Shown here in pieces: positions 8,656 to 17,789 of a stretch of 64,000 bases of DNA. The translations under genes and the position numbers were made by a program. The stretch lies in assembly GCA_017558825.1 (NCBI GenBank), contig JAFYTO010000015.1, positions 45,711 through 109,710 of the forward strand. The letters are read 5' to 3'. Position 1 is the first letter of the stretch; each line of letters starts with the position of its first letter. The notes under the pieces are model-generated. The model was not told the DNA's origin. It ran no database searches and saw only the letters and a program-made list of their open reading frames with translations. This DNA is from Clostridia bacterium (lineage in GTDB: Bacteria; Bacillota; Clostridia; Christensenellales; Borkfalkiaceae).

Positions 8656-9465
8656 ATGTTTAAATATAAAATTATAGATTTTCATACGCACCCTTTTATT
8701 AAAGATGAAACTAATATATGCAGGTATATTGAAAAGTCTAAAATGAACGCTGCCAACGTAAAAAAAGATTTACAATCGTTAGGCATTGAAAAAATATGCG
8801 GTTCGGTAGTAAAAGCGCTAGGAGGACCTGTAGGCGAAATTTTTGACGTAGAGTGGAGTGCTGTCAAAGAACTTAATGACGAGGCTTTAAAGTTAAAAGA
8901 AATTTACGATGATTTTTATATGCCGGGCTTCCATATCCATCCGTCTCACGTTAAAGATTCTATTTTAGAAATTGAAAGAATGCATAAAGCTGGCGTTAAA
9001 ATTATAGGCGAGCTCGTTGCATATATGCAAGGCTGGAACGACTATGCTTCTAATAATATGTTTGAAATTTTAGAGTGCGCCGAACATTATGGTATGATTT
9101 TAAGTTTTCACGGCGCAGGTGGAGATTTTAGGCTTGATAGTATGGATAAAATGGTTAAGCGTTTTAAAAATCTTAAAATTGTTGGAGCGCACCCAAATAG
9201 CTGTGAAATTTTACAGCATCACTTGGACCGCTTTGAGTATAGCGATAATTATTACGTTGACGTTTCTGGCGGAGGTATGAGTGCGCACGGGCTTGTTAGA
9301 TATTTAATTGACAAAGTCGGCAAGGAAAAAATTCTTTTTGGCTCAGATTTTCCAACCTTAAACGTAGGTATGTTTATAGGTGGAATTGCTAACGATTTTT
9401 TACTTAGCGAAGATGAAAAAGAGCATATTTTATATAAAAACGCTAAAAAATTATTACAAATATAA
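8656..9465 (+). CDS. Amidohydrolase family metal-dependent hydrolase
   Basis: This is a 269-residue TIM-barrel hydrolase of the amidohydrolase-2 type. Metal-ligand motifs appear in the expected order: IDFHTHPF at the N-terminus (first His-x-His), FHIHPSHV in the middle, SFHGAGG, VGAHPNS, and FGSDFPTL near residue 232 (the late Asp ligand). The substrate is not evident; relatives include decarboxylases and lactonases. It is transcribed alone between a SigA promoter and a strong terminator and has an AAGGA site before the ATG. Confidence 0.85.
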   Translation: MFKYKIIDFHTHPFIKDETNICRYIEKSKMNAANVKKDLQSLGIEKICGSVVKALGGPVGEIFDVEWSAVKELNDEALKLKEIYDDFYMPGFHIHPSHVKDSILEIERMHKAGVKIIGELVAYMQGWNDYASNNMFEILECAEHYGMILSFHGAGGDFRLDSMDKMVKRFKNLKIVGAHPNSCEILQHHLDRFEYSDNYYVDVSGGGMSAHGLVRYLIDKVGKEKILFGSDFPTLNVGMFIGGIANDFLLSEDEKEHILYKNAKKLLQI

Positions 9466-9470
9466 ATACA

Positions 9471-9501
9471 AAAGCCTTGTTAAGTCAAGGCTTTTTATTT
9501 T
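9471..9501 (+). terminator. Rho-independent terminator
   Basis: Nine-base-pair stem AAAGCCTTG / CAAGGCTTT, six-base loop, then a T-rich tail. Confidence 0.9.
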
Positions 9502-9519
9502 TAACAGTATTCTTTTTAC

Positions 9520-9548
9520 TTTACAAAAACGAGTTAAATATATATAAT
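9520..9548 (+). promoter_or_regulatory. SigA promoter placed to give a leaderless transcript
   Basis: TTTACA at 9520-9525, 17-base spacer, TATAAT at 9543-9548. Only seven bases separate the -10 hexamer from the ATG at 9556, so transcription should start at or next to the start codon. Confidence 0.65.
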
Positions 9549-9555
9549 AATATAT

Positions 9556-10857
9556 ATGTTAAAAGTAAAAAGCGTTCAAAAAAACGGAATAGGCTATGAA
9601 ATTGGCATTAAAAAGGGCGATCAAATTACCAAGTTTAACGGCTATGAAGTAAAAGATATTTTAGATTATTTGTATTATGATAGTTTAGAGTTTTTTACAA
9701 TAGAAGTGTTAGATGCTAATGGAGTTTTATCTACTGCAGAAGTAGAAAAAGAAGAAAACGAAAGTTTAGGCTTAACTTTTGTTAGCGATGGTTTAGAAAT
9801 TAAAAACTGCCACAATAAATGCATTTTTTGCTTTGTTGACCAAATGCCAAAGGGAATGCGTCCGTCTTTATATGTTAAAGATGACGACTATCGCCAAAGT
9901 TTTTTATGCGGAAACTTTGTAACGCTTACTAATTTAACAAATGAAGATATTGAAAGAATAATTCGTTTAAAATTAAGCCCACTTTACGTTTCAGTGCAAG
10001 TTACAGATGCTAAAACGCGTGCGTTTATGTTAAACAATCGTTTTGCCGGCGATATTATGGACAAGTTAGAAAGGCTTGCTAACGGCGGAATAAGTATTGA
10101 AACTCAAGTGGTTTTAGTTCCAAAAGTCAACGATGGAGCGTTGCTTGAAAAAACAATTTTAGACTTACATAGTTTAAGCCCATATGTAAAATCTGTTGCC
10201 GTTGTGCCTTGTGGAATTACGGCGTTTAGAGAAGGGCTTTATGAAATAGAAAACGCCACGAAAGAATACTGCAAATGCGTTATTGAACAGGTTAGAGAAA
10301 TTAACTATAGGCTCAATGAAAATTTTGTAGTTTTAGGCGATGAGTTTTATTTTAAAGCAGGGTTAGAAGTTGAAAACTATGAAACGTACGGCAACTTTTC
10401 TCAACTTGGCAACGGTGTTGGAACTACTGCAAAATTTAAACAAGAAGTTTTGTCTAGTATAAAGAAGAAAAGGCACGAGGCAAAATATTTAATTATTTGT
10501 GGCGAAAGCGCAAGTGATTTTATTAAAGAAACCGTTCAAACAATTAAAAATTCAGTTGATGGTTTGATGGCGGACGTTATGCCTGTTAAAAACGACTTTT
10601 TTGGGCATACCGTAAACTGCACTGGGCTTTTAACTGGTGGAGATATTTTAAAAAATGCAATTAAAGTAATAGATAATTATGATGCTTTAATTTTGCCAGA
10701 CGTGTGCTTAAAGCAAGATGAAGACGTTTTTTTAGACGGCGTTACGCTTAAAGAATTTAGAAAATCAATAAACAAAAAAATAATTATTACGCTTGGCACA
10801 GGTCAAAGTTTTTTTGATGCGTTAAGCGGTGGTAAAAACGTAAGGAAAGTATTATGA
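9556..10857 (+). CDS. DUF512 radical SAM-like protein with N-terminal PDZ domain
   Basis: The 433-residue protein begins with a PDZ-like domain (about 1-65, IGYEIGIKKGDQITKFNGYEV), then a cysteine motif CHNKCIFCFVDQ near residue 90 of the C-x3-C-x2-C radical SAM type, and a C-terminal DUF512 region. The family is widespread in Clostridia next to der and has no firmly assigned substrate; a link to ribosome or RNA metabolism is suggested by context only. It overlaps der by four bases (ATGA), so translation is coupled. No Shine-Dalgarno sequence precedes the ATG, consistent with a leaderless mRNA. Confidence 0.88.
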   Translation: MLKVKSVQKNGIGYEIGIKKGDQITKFNGYEVKDILDYLYYDSLEFFTIEVLDANGVLSTAEVEKEENESLGLTFVSDGLEIKNCHNKCIFCFVDQMPKGMRPSLYVKDDDYRQSFLCGNFVTLTNLTNEDIERIIRLKLSPLYVSVQVTDAKTRAFMLNNRFAGDIMDKLERLANGGISIETQVVLVPKVNDGALLEKTILDLHSLSPYVKSVAVVPCGITAFREGLYEIENATKEYCKCVIEQVREINYRLNENFVVLGDEFYFKAGLEVENYETYGNFSQLGNGVGTTAKFKQEVLSSIKKKRHEAKYLIICGESASDFIKETVQTIKNSVDGLMADVMPVKNDFFGHTVNCTGLLTGGDILKNAIKVIDNYDALILPDVCLKQDEDVFLDGVTLKEFRKSINKKIIITLGTGQSFFDALSGGKNVRKVL

Positions 10858-12167
10858 GTAAACCGATAGTTGCCGTTGTTGGCAGACCAAACGTTGGTAA
10901 ATCAACCTTTTTTAATAAAGTTACGGGCAAAAAAATTTCTATAGTAGAAAATATGCCTGGCGTTACTAGAGATAGAATATATTGCGATGCTGAATGGTGT
11001 GGTAAAGAATTTACTTTGATAGACACTGGCGGCATTGAACTTAAATCGCAAGATGAAATGTGGGTTCACATTAAAAAGCAAGCCGAAATTGCAATAGAAA
11101 CTGCTGACGTTATAATTTTTATGTGCGATATAAAAGGCGGATTAACCGCTGCCGACAGTGACGTTGCTTCAATTTTAAGAAAATCAAACAAGCCTATAGT
11201 TTTGGCTGTTAATAAGCTTGACAACTATAACGAAATGCTTTTAATGGAATATTACGAATTGGGTTTGGGCGTGCCTTTTGGTATTTCTTGCGAGCAAGGA
11301 AAAGGTCTTGGAGATTTGCTTGACGAAGTATGTTCAAATTTTGAAGAAATTGAAAGCACGGAAGAAAGTGAATGCTTAAAAATAGCAATAGTAGGAAAGC
11401 CAAACGCTGGTAAATCTAGTTTAACAAATAGGCTTTTGGGTTACGATAGAACAATAGTTTCAAACATTTCAGGCACAACTCGTGATGCTATTGATACGCC
11501 TTTTGAATATAACGGTCAAAAATATATATTAATTGACACGGCAGGTATAAGAAAGAAAAAAGCCGTTAATGAAGACGTTGAGTATTATAGCGTAGTTCGT
11601 GCGCTTGGCGCAATTCGCAGGGCAGACGTTTGCCTTGCAGTTATTGATAGCGTTGAAGGCTTAACTGAGCAAGACGTTAAAATTTTAGGATATATTCACG
11701 AACAAGGTAAGCCGTCATTAGTAATAATGAATAAATGGGATGCTGTTGAAAAAGACGCTTACACCGTTGAAGAGTTTAAGAAAAAACTTAATTGTGACCT
11801 TGCTTTTATGGACTATTTTAAGGCTCTTTTCGTTTCGGCAAAAACAGGTCAAAGAACGGAGAAGATTTTTAACGCTGTTAACGAGGTTTATCAAAATAGT
11901 CAAAAGCGTATTACAACAGGTATGCTTAATGACGTTATTAACGATGCCGTTAGGGCAACAGAGCCTCCAACAAAGAACGGCAGAAGGTTAAAAATTTACT
12001 ACGCTGTACAAGATGGCGTTCAACCTCCAACTTTTGTAATTTTCGTTAACTCGCAAGATTTAATGCATTTTAGTTATAAGAGATTTTTAGAAAATACTTT
12101 AAGAAACACTTTTGACTTTACTGGAACTCCTATAAGAATTTTTGTAAGAGAAAAGACGGAGGAATAA
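10854..12167 (+). CDS. der: Ribosome biogenesis GTPase Der
   Basis: Der (EngA) is a double GTPase needed for 50S ribosomal subunit maturation. Both G domains are intact: GRPNVGKST near residue 8 with DTGGIE, and GKPNAGKSS near residue 181 with DTAGIRKK and NKWD. The C-terminal KH-like domain follows. The 437-residue length is standard. The start overlaps the end of the DUF512 gene, and plsY follows after five bases, so the three genes form an operon. Confidence 0.97.
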   Translation: MSKPIVAVVGRPNVGKSTFFNKVTGKKISIVENMPGVTRDRIYCDAEWCGKEFTLIDTGGIELKSQDEMWVHIKKQAEIAIETADVIIFMCDIKGGLTAADSDVASILRKSNKPIVLAVNKLDNYNEMLLMEYYELGLGVPFGISCEQGKGLGDLLDEVCSNFEEIESTEESECLKIAIVGKPNAGKSSLTNRLLGYDRTIVSNISGTTRDAIDTPFEYNGQKYILIDTAGIRKKKAVNEDVEYYSVVRALGAIRRADVCLAVIDSVEGLTEQDVKILGYIHEQGKPSLVIMNKWDAVEKDAYTVEEFKKKLNCDLAFMDYFKALFVSAKTGQRTEKIFNAVNEVYQNSQKRITTGMLNDVINDAVRATEPPTKNGRRLKIYYAVQDGVQPPTFVIFVNSQDLMHFSYKRFLENTLRNTFDFTGTPIRIFVREKTEE

Positions 12168-12172
12168 TTTTT

Positions 12173-12934
12173 ATGCAAGAACTTAATTTTGCTTATGCGT
12201 GGTGGCAGTTTTTGCTACTTGCAATAGGCTCTTACTTACTTGGAAGCGTCAACTTTGCAGTTATTATTTCTAAACTTAAACATAAAGATATTCGCACGGC
12301 AGGTAGCGGAAATCCTGGAACGTTAAATATGAGCCGTACGTTTGGGCTCGGCATAGGCATATTAACACTTTTATTAGATATAGTTAAAGGTGCTGTGCCT
12401 GCGTTAGTAGGTTGGTATTTATACGATGGCTTTATATTTAAAGGCACGGAACTTAAAGCTTCAATGTTAACAGAAGTAATGTGTGGGTTTTTTGCTGTTT
12501 TAGGCCACGTATTTCCTATATTTATGAAATTTAAAGGCGGCAAAGGCATTGCCACTACTATTGGAGTATTTGCCGTATGTAATTGGAAAGTTGCGCTAAT
12601 AAGCGGTGCTTTAGCTATAATCTTTATATTAATTACGGAAATTGGCTCAATGGGCTCGTTTATAGCAACAACTCCAGGTGCCATAGAAGCGTGTTTTTCC
12701 GTATACGTAAGATATATTGCAGTAGCTTCGGCAACAAGTGCAAAAATATTGGTTGCTGGCTTTAGTAATTTATTTATAGTTTTAATTATAGTTTTAACTT
12801 GGTATGCGCACCGCAAAAACATTCAGCGCCTTATAGCTGGCGAAGAGCACCCTACAAATTGGCTTCAAATGATACGCGAATCTATAATAAAACGTAGATT
12901 AAAAAAGAAAAATCAAAAAGACGCGGAAAAATAA
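12173..12934 (+). CDS. plsY: Acyl-phosphate glycerol-3-phosphate acyltransferase
   Basis: PlsY makes lysophosphatidic acid in the membrane by moving an acyl group from acyl-phosphate to glycerol-3-phosphate. Conserved family motifs are present: GSVNFAVIISK, the substrate loop GSGNPGTLNMSR, and GHVFPIFMKFKGGKGIATTIG. At 253 residues it is about 50 longer than usual; the excess is in a loop after VGWYLYDGF, an extra segment before ILVAGFSNLF, and a basic C-terminal tail (RRLKKKNQKDAEK). It is the last gene of the DUF512-der-plsY operon. Confidence 0.93.
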   Translation: MQELNFAYAWWQFLLLAIGSYLLGSVNFAVIISKLKHKDIRTAGSGNPGTLNMSRTFGLGIGILTLLLDIVKGAVPALVGWYLYDGFIFKGTELKASMLTEVMCGFFAVLGHVFPIFMKFKGGKGIATTIGVFAVCNWKVALISGALAIIFILITEIGSMGSFIATTPGAIEACFSVYVRYIAVASATSAKILVAGFSNLFIVLIIVLTWYAHRKNIQRLIAGEEHPTNWLQMIRESIIKRRLKKKNQKDAEK

Positions 12935-12945
12935 ACTAAATAATA

Positions 12946-12974
12946 TCATATTTTTAATTTTCCTTCCATATACT
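12946..12974 (+). promoter_or_regulatory. SigE-type sporulation promoter for spoIVA
   Basis: TCATATT at 12946-12952 matches the SigE -35 consensus KMATATT exactly. CATATACT at 12967-12974 matches the -10 consensus CATACANT at all but one specified base. The spacer is 14 bases, and the predicted start site lies shortly before the GGGAGG ribosome-binding site. Confidence 0.65.
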
Positions 12975-12999
12975 TTAACAGTTTATGGGAGGAATTTTT

Positions 13000-14478
13000 A
13001 TGGAAAAGTTCGATATCTATAAGGACATCGCCAAAAGGACGAACGGCGACATTTATATAGGTGTTGTAGGGCCTGTTAGAACGGGCAAATCGGCGTTCAT
13101 CACAAAGTTAATGGACCTTATGGTAACGCCCAATATTTTAAACAAAACAAAGCGTCAAATTGCCATTGATGAAATGCCACAGTCCGGCGAAGGAAAAACT
13201 ATTACCACAACCGAGCCTAAGTTTGTTCCTGGAGAAGCTGTTAAAATTTCAATAAAGGGTAAGGCTCAAGCAAAGGTTAGAATTATAGATTGCGTTGGCT
13301 TTATGGTTGACGGTGCTATCGGCGACAGTGAAAACGGCGAGCCACGTCTAGTAAAAACGCCTTGGAAAAACGAACCTATGCCTTTTGAAGAGGCTGCAAG
13401 TTTTGGCACGGAAAAAGTTATAACAGAGCATTCTACCGTTGGTATTTTAGTTACGACTGACGGTTCAATTTCGTCAATACCTCGCCAAAATTACGTCAAG
13501 GCAGAGGAAAAAGCTGTAAACAAATTAAAAGAATGTAAAAAGCCGTTTATTATAGTTTTAAACTGCAAAGACCCTACTAGCCAAAATTCAATTTCGCTTG
13601 CTGATGAAATTTCTAAAAAATATGGTGTAAAAGTATTATGTTTAAACGTTTTAGAGTTAGATGAAGATAAAACGTCTGCCATTTTAGAAAACTTGCTTAT
13701 GGAATTTCCTCTACGCTCGTTTGACATTAAACTTCCTAAATGGATGCAAGTTTTGCCACCTTCCTGCGAGGTTATTAGCAATGTAATTTCCACTTTAAAA
13801 AACGTTTGCCAAGTAACTGAAAAAATGAAAGATTACTCTTTAATAGAGGAGGCGCTTTTAACCGTTGACGGCATTAAAGGCTTAAAAGAGCGCATGCTTA
13901 ATCTTGGCGAAGGAAAAGCGGAATATTCGCTTGAATGTGAAAACGGATTATTTTATAAACTTATTTCCGACCTTTGCGGAGAAAGCGTTGAAGATGAGTT
14001 TAGGCTTATAAGTTACGTTAAAGAATTAAACACTGCTAAGCAAAATTACAAAAAACTTAAAGATGCGTTAACGCAAGTTAAAGAAAACGGTTATGGCATA
14101 GTTATTCCTGAAGAGGCGGATATGACGCTTTGTAAGCCTGAGGTGGTTAGACAGGGTGGTAGATACGGCGTTAAAATTAAGGCGGATACTTCTTGTATGC
14201 ATTTACTTAATATTAACGTTGATGCGGAAGTTTCGCCAATTTCAGGAACTAAAAAACAATGTAACGACTTTGCTTCATTTTTAACCGAAGAATACGAGCG
14301 AAGTCCTGAAAACGTGTGGAAAACAAACGTGTTTGGCAAGCCTTTGTCAACGCTTATTAGTGAAGAAATAGTTAATAAAATAAGTTGTATGAAAGAGCAA
14401 ACTAAATCAAAAATGCGCAAAACCGTTACCAGAATTGTTAACGAAGGCAGGGGTGGAGTTATTTGTATTCTTTTATAA
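13000..14478 (+). CDS. spoIVA: Stage IV sporulation protein A
   Basis: SpoIVA is the ATPase that polymerises on the forespore surface to form the basement layer of the spore coat. The N-terminal sequence and Walker A motif GPVRTGKS (about residues 23-30) are diagnostic, and the protein ends in the conserved GRGGVICILL type tail. At 492 residues it has full family length. The ATG at 13000 is chosen over one at 12985 because the latter overlaps the GGGAGG site at 12987-12992. A SigE-like promoter lies upstream and a terminator directly follows, so it is a single-gene transcript in the mother cell. Confidence 0.96.
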   Translation: MEKFDIYKDIAKRTNGDIYIGVVGPVRTGKSAFITKLMDLMVTPNILNKTKRQIAIDEMPQSGEGKTITTTEPKFVPGEAVKISIKGKAQAKVRIIDCVGFMVDGAIGDSENGEPRLVKTPWKNEPMPFEEAASFGTEKVITEHSTVGILVTTDGSISSIPRQNYVKAEEKAVNKLKECKKPFIIVLNCKDPTSQNSISLADEISKKYGVKVLCLNVLELDEDKTSAILENLLMEFPLRSFDIKLPKWMQVLPPSCEVISNVISTLKNVCQVTEKMKDYSLIEEALLTVDGIKGLKERMLNLGEGKAEYSLECENGLFYKLISDLCGESVEDEFRLISYVKELNTAKQNYKKLKDALTQVKENGYGIVIPEEADMTLCKPEVVRQGGRYGVKIKADTSCMHLLNINVDAEVSPISGTKKQCNDFASFLTEEYERSPENVWKTNVFGKPLSTLISEEIVNKISCMKEQTKSKMRKTVTRIVNEGRGGVICILL

Positions 14479-14507
14479 AATACTACAAAATATCTTAAAA
14501 AACGTTG

Positions 14508-14541
14508 CTTCTCACTTGCCTAGTGAGAAGTAATTTTTGTT
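14508..14541 (+). terminator. Rho-independent terminator of spoIVA
   Basis: Nine-base-pair stem CTTCTCACT / AGTGAGAAG with a five-base loop and T-rich tail. Confidence 0.85.
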
Positions 14542-14568
14542 AAAAAATAAAAAAAATAAATTTGGCTA

Positions 14569-14597
14569 TTGAAAAAGAGGTTAAATAATAGTATAAT
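14569..14597 (+). promoter_or_regulatory. SigA promoter for the EF-G-like gene
   Basis: TTGAAA at 14569-14574, 17-base spacer, TATAAT at 14592-14597. Confidence 0.75.
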
Positions 14598-14643
14598 AAT
14601 TATAGCGGTTATACGCAAAAATAAATTTATGGAAGGATATTAT

Positions 14644-16689
14644 ATGGATGTAGACAGATTGAGAAACGTAGCACTTATTGGACACGGTGGCGAGGGAAAA
14701 ACTACTCTTGCCGAAGCAATTTTATTTAATTGCAATGCAGTGGATAGACAAGGTAAGGTTGAAGACGGTAATACCGTTATGGACTTTGACCCTGAAGAAA
14801 TAGCAAAGAAATCGTCAATTAGTTTAGGTTGTGCTTATTGCGACTATAAAGGTTATAAGTTTAACTTAATTGACGTTCCAGGTTTTTCTGACTTTGAATG
14901 TGAAATGGCAGAGGCTTTAGCAGTGTGCGACTCTGCAATTATCGTTGCTGGCGCAAGCGGCAGTTTGACGGTTGGAACTGAAAAGGCTATTGACTATTGC
15001 GTTTCACGCCGTATTCCAGCTATGCTTTTTATCAATGGTCTTGATAAAGATAATTCTAACTTTATAAAAACAGTTGACGCAATTAAAGAAAAATACGGCC
15101 ACAAAATTGCGCCAATGATAATTCCTAATATGGTTGACGGCAAAATGAAGGGTTTTGTAAAAGTTGCTTACGGCGTGCTTCGTGACTGGGAAAGAAACGA
15201 ATACCCTATACCTGACTATTTACAATCCGCTTATGAAGATGCTAAACTTGCAGTTAGCGAAGCTGCTGCAGAAAACGATGAGGCATTGCTTGATAAATTC
15301 TTTAGCGAAGGCGAACTTTCGCCTGAAGAAATTGAAAAAGGTGTTAAGCTTGGAATAAATTCTTGCTCAACTATTACCGTTTTAGGCGGTAGTGCGCTAA
15401 AAAATCACGGCATATTCAATTTAATGGATAAAATTATTTCAACTCTTCCAAGCCCTAAAGACGCTGGTTTACAAAAGGCCATAGTTGAGGGCGAAAAGGT
15501 TGCTATTGCTCCAGATGAAAACGAGCAAACAATCGTTAGAGTGTTTAAAACTGTGGTTGACCCTTACGTTGGTAGGCTCAATTACATTAAAGTTGTTTCC
15601 GGTGTTTTAAATTCTGGTGACGTGTTAAAGATTGCGGGTAGTGGCGAAGAAGAAAAAATTGGTGGCATTTACCTTATTAAAGGTAAAAAGCAAGACGCCG
15701 TTTCAAGTTTAAAAGCTGGCGATATAGGCGCGGTTAATAAGCTTAATAACGTAAAAACTGGAGATACTTTATATCAAACTAAAGAAACAATATTTAAGGG
15801 TTTTGAAGTTCCGCCTGCAACGTATAAACGTGCCGTTTACGCAGTAAAGAAAGGCGAAGAAGATAAAATTTTTGCAGGACTTAGCAAACTTAAAGATGAA
15901 GATATTTCATTTAAAGTTGAAAAAAATAACGACACTGGCGAAATGCTTATTTTAGGCGTTGGCGCAACTCAACTTGAAATTATAAGAAAGAAACTTAAAT
16001 CTAAATTCGGAGTTGAAGCTCTTTTAGAAAAACCAAAAGTTGCTTATAAAGAAACTATTAGAAAACAAGCCGAAGCCGAAGGTAAGCACAAAAAGCAATC
16101 TGGCGGAGCGGGACAATACGGCCACGTTAAAATTCGCTTTGAAAGTGGTGCGGAAGACGGTTATTATGAATTTGTTGACGCTGTAGTTGGCGGTGCGGTT
16201 CCAAAATCGTTTATTCCAGCAGTAGATAAAGGTTTAAGAGAAGCTATAAAAGAAGGCGTTTTAGCAGGCTATCCGCTCATCAATTTAAAGGCAACTTTAT
16301 TTGACGGTAGTTCGCACCCTGTTGATAGTAAGGAAGTGGCTTTCGTATCTGCTGCTAAACTTGCTTATGCCGAAGGCATAAAAAATGCAGACCCTGTTAT
16401 TTTAGAGCCTGTATTAACCGTAACTATAACTGCGCCAGACTCATTTATGGGCGATATTATGGGCGACCTTAACAAGAGGCGTGGCAGAATTTTAAGCACT
16501 GACCAAATTGATGATAAAACCGTAATAGTGGCTGACGTTCCTGAAAGTGAAGTTTTAGAATATTCAGTAGATTTACGCAGTTTCACTCAAGGTCGCGGTG
16601 TGTTTACTAGCGAATTTGCAAGGTACGAAGAAGTTCCTTACGATGCGCAACAAAAAATAATTGCAGAAGCAAATAAAAATAAAGCGTGA
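14644..16689 (+). CDS. Elongation factor G-like translational GTPase (non-canonical)
   Basis: This 681-residue protein has the full EF-G domain order, with a G domain, beta barrel, and the C-terminal domains including KQSGGAGQYGHVKIRFE and RRGRILSTDQ. The G domain departs from true EF-G: the P-loop reads GHGGEGKT, the G3 motif reads DVPGF instead of D-x-P-G-H so the catalytic His is Phe, and the G4 motif is NGLD rather than NKxD. It is therefore an EF-G paralog of uncertain role, not the essential fusA product. The ATG at 14644 is used because GGAAGG lies 7 bases upstream; an earlier in-frame ATG at 14569 falls inside the promoter. Confidence 0.88.
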   Translation: MDVDRLRNVALIGHGGEGKTTLAEAILFNCNAVDRQGKVEDGNTVMDFDPEEIAKKSSISLGCAYCDYKGYKFNLIDVPGFSDFECEMAEALAVCDSAIIVAGASGSLTVGTEKAIDYCVSRRIPAMLFINGLDKDNSNFIKTVDAIKEKYGHKIAPMIIPNMVDGKMKGFVKVAYGVLRDWERNEYPIPDYLQSAYEDAKLAVSEAAAENDEALLDKFFSEGELSPEEIEKGVKLGINSCSTITVLGGSALKNHGIFNLMDKIISTLPSPKDAGLQKAIVEGEKVAIAPDENEQTIVRVFKTVVDPYVGRLNYIKVVSGVLNSGDVLKIAGSGEEEKIGGIYLIKGKKQDAVSSLKAGDIGAVNKLNNVKTGDTLYQTKETIFKGFEVPPATYKRAVYAVKKGEEDKIFAGLSKLKDEDISFKVEKNNDTGEMLILGVGATQLEIIRKKLKSKFGVEALLEKPKVAYKETIRKQAEAEGKHKKQSGGAGQYGHVKIRFESGAEDGYYEFVDAVVGGAVPKSFIPAVDKGLREAIKEGVLAGYPLINLKATLFDGSSHPVDSKEVAFVSAAKLAYAEGIKNADPVILEPVLTVTITAPDSFMGDIMGDLNKRRGRILSTDQIDDKTVIVADVPESEVLEYSVDLRSFTQGRGVFTSEFARYEEVPYDAQQKIIAEANKNKA

Positions 16690-16693
16690 TAAA

Positions 16694-17617
16694 ATGATAT
16701 TAAATATATGTCCTAACCCAAGTATTGACTGTACTGTGGAGTTGGAACAGTTAAACGTAGGTAGATTAAACAGAATAGCAAACAAAACGGTTACCTATTC
16801 GGGTAAGGCGTTAAATTCAGCAATAGGTATAAGTAGGCTCGGTGGCGATAGTTACGCCACCGGCTTTATGTACGAAAACGATGGCAACTTGTTTGTGCAA
16901 AGGCTTGATAATGAAGGTGTTAAAAACACTTTTGTATGGAATAAAGGAAGCGTGCGCATAAACTATAAAATAGTTGATAACAAGTCTATGCTAACTGAAA
17001 TCAACGATATTGGCGAGCGCGTTTTAAAGACAAAACAGCAAGAGCTTATAAATCTTGTTTCTAACATTTCAAAGAATGCGTCCGTTGTAGTTGTAAGCGG
17101 TTCGCTTCCCCAAGGAGTTGACGATGCGTACTATCCAGCATTATTAAACGCAGTTAAAGGCAACGCTAAAAAAATAGTAGATACCGAGGGTGAAAAATTA
17201 CTCTCTTCGCTTTCGTGTGGAGTTTATATGGCAAAGCCTAATTTGAGCGAGCTGGAAGGGGCGGTAAAATGTAAACTAGAAACTAAGCAAGATATGTTAA
17301 AAGCTTGTTGTAAGCTCATAGATTTAGGCTGTCAAAACGTTTTGCTTTCACTTGGGCGTGACGGGGCTATTTATACTAACGGCTCTACTTCATATTATTG
17401 CAAGAGTGCAAACGTTGCAGTTAACTCAACTGTTGGGGCAGGCGATAGTATGATAGCCGCCGCAAGCTTAATGATAGAAAATGGAGCTGAGGACGGCGAA
17501 ATTTTAAGAAGTGCAGTTGCTGCTGGAACGGCTTCTATAACAACATCTGGCACGAACTTGTTTTATAGAGACAAGTTTGAAGAAATCTATGCTAAATTAA
17601 AAGTAGAAAAAATATAA
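16694..17617 (+). CDS. PfkB-family sugar-phosphate kinase (1-phosphofructokinase / tagatose-6-phosphate kinase type)
   Basis: This 308-residue ribokinase-fold kinase probably phosphorylates fructose-1-phosphate or a related sugar phosphate. The N-terminus LNICPNPSIDCTVELEQL is typical of the FruK/LacC branch. The catalytic C-terminal motif is NSTVGAGDSMIA, with Asp as the likely base. No PTS gene is adjacent, so the substrate cannot be fixed. It starts four bases after the EF-G-like stop without an obvious Shine-Dalgarno site, suggesting translational coupling. Confidence 0.87.
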   Translation: MILNICPNPSIDCTVELEQLNVGRLNRIANKTVTYSGKALNSAIGISRLGGDSYATGFMYENDGNLFVQRLDNEGVKNTFVWNKGSVRINYKIVDNKSMLTEINDIGERVLKTKQQELINLVSNISKNASVVVVSGSLPQGVDDAYYPALLNAVKGNAKKIVDTEGEKLLSSLSCGVYMAKPNLSELEGAVKCKLETKQDMLKACCKLIDLGCQNVLLSLGRDGAIYTNGSTSYYCKSANVAVNSTVGAGDSMIAAASLMIENGAEDGEILRSAVAAGTASITTSGTNLFYRDKFEEIYAKLKVEKI

Positions 17618-17639
17618 TAATTTTTGTTAAACAAATGTG

Positions 17640-17669
17640 AAAAAACCGTAAAAATTTACGGTTTTTTCT
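17640..17669 (+). terminator. Rho-independent terminator
   Basis: Long stem AAAAAACCGTAAA / TTTACGGTTTTTT with a two-base centre. Confidence 0.9.
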
Positions 17670-17687
17670 ATTGTAGATATCGTTTTA

Positions 17688-17716
17688 TTGACACGTTATA
17701 TTTTATTTGTTAAAAT
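17688..17716 (+). promoter_or_regulatory. SigA promoter of the ABC exporter operon
   Basis: Perfect TTGACA at 17688-17693, 17-base spacer, TAAAAT at 17711-17716. The about 70-base leader contains a GCGC...GCGC inverted repeat just before the start codon. Confidence 0.75.
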
Positions 17717-17789
17717 ATAAAGGTTATAATTAATTTTGAACTAATCAAAAGCGCAAAACATATTTTATGTGGCGCAAAAATGGTGAAAT

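Noticed and set aside
12232..12822. Long minus-strand open frame inside plsY (196 codons)
   Set aside because: It lies wholly within plsY, whose membrane-protein motifs are clear. The antisense frame is a by-product of base composition.
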